This document shows positions 61,726 through 64,000 of a DNA stretch of 64,000 bases, piece by piece. Origin of the DNA: Corticium candelabrum (Eukaryota; Porifera; Homoscleromorpha; Homosclerophorida; Plakinidae); the NCBI RefSeq assembly GCF_963422355.1, contig NC_085087.1, positions 5,921,709-5,985,708 on the forward strand, in the 5' to 3' direction. A program made the translations under genes and the position numbers. Numbering within the stretch: the stretch's first letter is position 1; every line of letters starts with the position of its first letter. The notes under the pieces were generated by a model, which was given only the letters and a program-made list of their open reading frames with translations, ran no database searches and had not been told where the DNA came from.

Positions 61726-61731
61726 AATAAA
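61726..61731 (+). terminator. Candidate poly(A) signal of receptor A3
   Basis: AATAAA about 485 nt after the A3 stop, conserved with A1. Confidence 0.45.
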
Positions 61732-62099
61732 TGTTTCGTACTTGTGACGGAGAGGTCGCAATAGCATATCTAGATACTCTCGTAGGTAAAGTCAACGTTT
61801 GTGGCCTACTGCATGATTAAACTAGAGAGTCTTGTTTAACAGACGAGTCTAGCCGTGATCATTCTTTACTGCGGAAGCCTCCATTAGCAATCCTAGATCT
61901 ACTCCTAAAATGCTAGTAAACTTTGTCCATTGATGTCACAGTGCGTCTTACTGCAAAGATATACTATATACAAAACTCTAAATCTTAAAAAACTACATAA
62001 AGTATCTACATGTTATTTTAAGGTTTCTATATGTTTGCTATACATATACGTAATAGATTGTTGCAGCATTTCTAACTAACAAGTACGTATACTTTTTGA

Positions 62100-63700
62100 A
62101 ATTATGCATGACTCATTTTGGACAGTCAGAGTTGTCTCATTTCATTGTTTAACTCTAGAAGGCAAGTACTTACTACATGCAGTGTTTACTTGTTTTACAA
62201 TTTTGTTTTGTGCGTTTGATTACGAGGAAACGGTTATTGACAACCATGTGCATTGCTCATTGACTCAAAATTTAGCAGTTTTGTCTTGTTTTTAGTAATA
62301 TGCAACCATTTATGTTGAACGTTGTCACAACAATTAGAGAATCAATTTCAATGTTTAGTGAGACAATCAGTAATAGTATGTTACAAGTGACGTGCAGAAG
62401 TCATATGACGTAATAAAAATTTAACACAATGGAGTATATATATATATATATATATATATAGTCTTTCCTAGTAAATTTTCAGAATTCGATAAAGTGTTAA
62501 TCAGTCTAGAAAGAACGATCACGTAGACTTGAAATGTCGTCTTTGTGCAACTTGAATGCGTGCAATAGGTTAATCATCATATTAAAACAATTTTAAATTA
62601 CCTTTGTCTCCATTCTTTTACAGGTCAGTCAAAAGAGTCACTTGACTGTAGGTACACATTCCCATCATTTATTGTAAGGAAATCTCGTACAGCTCTAATT
62701 TTACGCACACGGTAGGAGTCGGCGTTGTTCTAAAGTCGGGAAATACGTGGAAACTCATAGTGCCGAGAGAGTTCTTCGTGAAGAAGGCAAAGTCACTTAA
62801 CTTACTAAATTTATGGTTTATCGCATTTTTCTGTGTAAGGATAAACGGATTTATAGCTTTGGCAAACGTTTATAGTTGAAGTGATGATAAAACTTATCGA
62901 GTACTGTAAGCTTTATTAATTGGCCAAATATTTTTTTCGCACGTTTGCTCTACCTACTGTAAAAAATTTTTGTTTAAACTATTAAAAATTTTAAATTATT
63001 TTGAGTGTTTTGGTATTTTGCAAATATGTATGCTGTGCGCATGCTTGTATTAATTAAAGTGAATAGGTTTTTGTGTTGCGCTAGAGGGTTATAGAACAAG
63101 AAAACTTTACAAAACAGCAATAACCCATCCGTTGTAACAGATTAGTTGTCGTGGGTCATCGAATACATCGCTGATCAGACGCAGTACCGTATACAGGAAT
63201 TAATAATACCGAATACGGGACCTGCGGTACCAATTACGGGACTTTTTTGTTAGATACTTGACTTGGAACGACAATATAGATGTCTGTAAAGCAAACTAAA
63301 GCGACTTGCCGTCTTCTCTTATCTCACGGTTCCTAATTATTTGTGTAAATTTATAGGTCGCAACTGAACACCCTGGTGTTCTTTCATAGAACGCGTACCA
63401 CGTTCTTTAGTTTATTTCCCATTGTATTTGATGCAATTTTTTAGAGAAACCGTCTATTATGAGGCGATGTGCATTACTCAAGAATACAGCACTGACTTAA
63501 TTTGTGTTTCTTGAGCAACATGCAATGACATTGTAAGTTGTTTCAATGTTGCGGCAAAACGATTTCTACAATCAGCGTCAAAGTTTGATAGGACAATCGC
63601 AATAGTAATGCGCGCCAGTGGCGTGTGGAGATCAGGTCACGTGATCAAGATTGAATACAGAAAACTAAGCTTTCCAGTAAAACTTTAGATAAAGTCTTTG
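62100..63700 (+). pseudogene. Degenerate Ig-like exons downstream of A3
   Basis: Counterpart of 12,180-13,830. The 62,104-62,295 frame (DYEETVIDNHVHCSLTQN) breaks earlier than in unit 1. The Ig2-like start follows an acceptor near 62,645. The inverted TCCCGTA cluster is at 63,183-63,268 and a (TA)n run at 62,437-62,460. No complete gene. Confidence 0.4.
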
Positions 63701-63899
63701 ATCTCAACGATGACCACGCATACTTAAACTGTCGTCTTTGTACAACACAAATGTATTCAGTAGATTGAGTCACGAATTGTCTAGAGACTCATAGTGATGC
63801 AGCAAAGCGAAAAAGTAGAATTCTGGTATTGCGCCGTCTTTGATGGACTTGCAGGAAATCGTGGTTGCTAGTACATCTCTAATGAATTAAATTTATACG

Positions 63900-64000
63900 G
63901 AAACTCTAGTAAAGCAGTCACCTGACTTGCAGTCATGCTATCACAAGTATTCCTTGTTTTTTACTTATGTTCTTAGAAAGTGTGTTCAGCAAGAGCCGCA
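63900..64000 (+). pseudogene. B-type signal exon, cut by the window end
   Basis: Matches 11,932-12,030 in reverse (MLSQVFLV start near 63,936, followed by an early stop). The rest of the B-type remnant lies outside the window. Confidence 0.45.

Larger units (their letters stand above)
45912..64000. repeat. Cassette unit 3 (inverted copy)
   Basis: Apart from the 9-kb insertion the block is the reverse complement of about 11,930-21,350. The last bases of the window (agccgca) correspond to 11,932, so the copy continues beyond the window. Gene A3 lies here on the plus strand. Confidence 0.8.

Overview
The window is eukaryotic and almost certainly from an invertebrate animal. It is AT-rich with many microsatellites. 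The clearest genes have GT-AG introns of only about 50-75 nt and encode a secreted/transmembrane Ig-Ig-Ig-FN3-TM protein with a short tyrosine-bearing tail. Very compact introns, a DD82E-type Tc1/mariner relative, and MULE/SWIM, hAT, Gypsy and LINE debris fit a sponge (or another early-branching metazoan) best. That assignment is inference. I saw no prokaryotic genes, rRNA, tRNA or CRISPR.

Layout. The window is built from one repeated cassette. Unit 1 (about 8,616-21,502) and unit 2 (about 21,503-42,395, inflated by insertions) are in direct tandem. Unit 3 (about 64,000 back to 45,912) is the same cassette inverted. An older, much more diverged copy of half the cassette lies at 4,650-7,400, with further receptor fragments at 545-909 and 3,015-3,440. 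Each unit carries one receptor gene (A1 on - at 14,700-18,238; A2 on - at 30,079-34,621, broken; A3 on + at 58,088-61,241). Each also has a head-to-head degenerate partner, and downstream a string of decayed Ig-like exons.

The A1 and A3 gene models join cleanly from sequence: signal-peptide exon, three Ig exons, a 14-codon linker, a 21-nt microexon, one FN3 exon, a transmembrane exon and a tail exon. The predicted proteins are 547 aa (A1) and 548 aa (A3). Almost every junction is phase 1. A1 and A3 differ mainly in the membrane-distal Ig1 domain. The tail keeps a paired-tyrosine motif even in distant paralogues. This layout (polymorphic type-I IgSF receptors, phosphotyrosine-type tails, nearby pseudogenes, recent segmental and inverted duplication) is what an invertebrate self/non-self recognition locus would look like. 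That role is a hypothesis.

Mobile elements are nested in the array and several can be dated, because a duplicated unit preserves the empty site. They are: a 2.53-kb DD82E (Sailor-like) element at 21,917-24,448 with an intact 447-aa transposase and TA duplication; a 9.02-kb element at 48,744-57,763 with about 1-kb inverted repeats, an 8-bp duplication, a decayed MULE/SWIM transposase and an Ulp1-type protease, itself hit by a 1.07-kb hAT-like and a 399-bp mariner-like element; a 4.4-kb Gypsy retrotransposon with 109-bp LTRs at 35,464-39,866; a TTF-finger hAT remnant at 41,073-42,171; a 5'-truncated LINE at 42,396-44,240; a Gypsy integrase fragment at 44,245-45,410; and smaller MITE-like and foldback elements. 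Regions not listed hold AT-rich intergenic or intronic sequence in which I recognise nothing.
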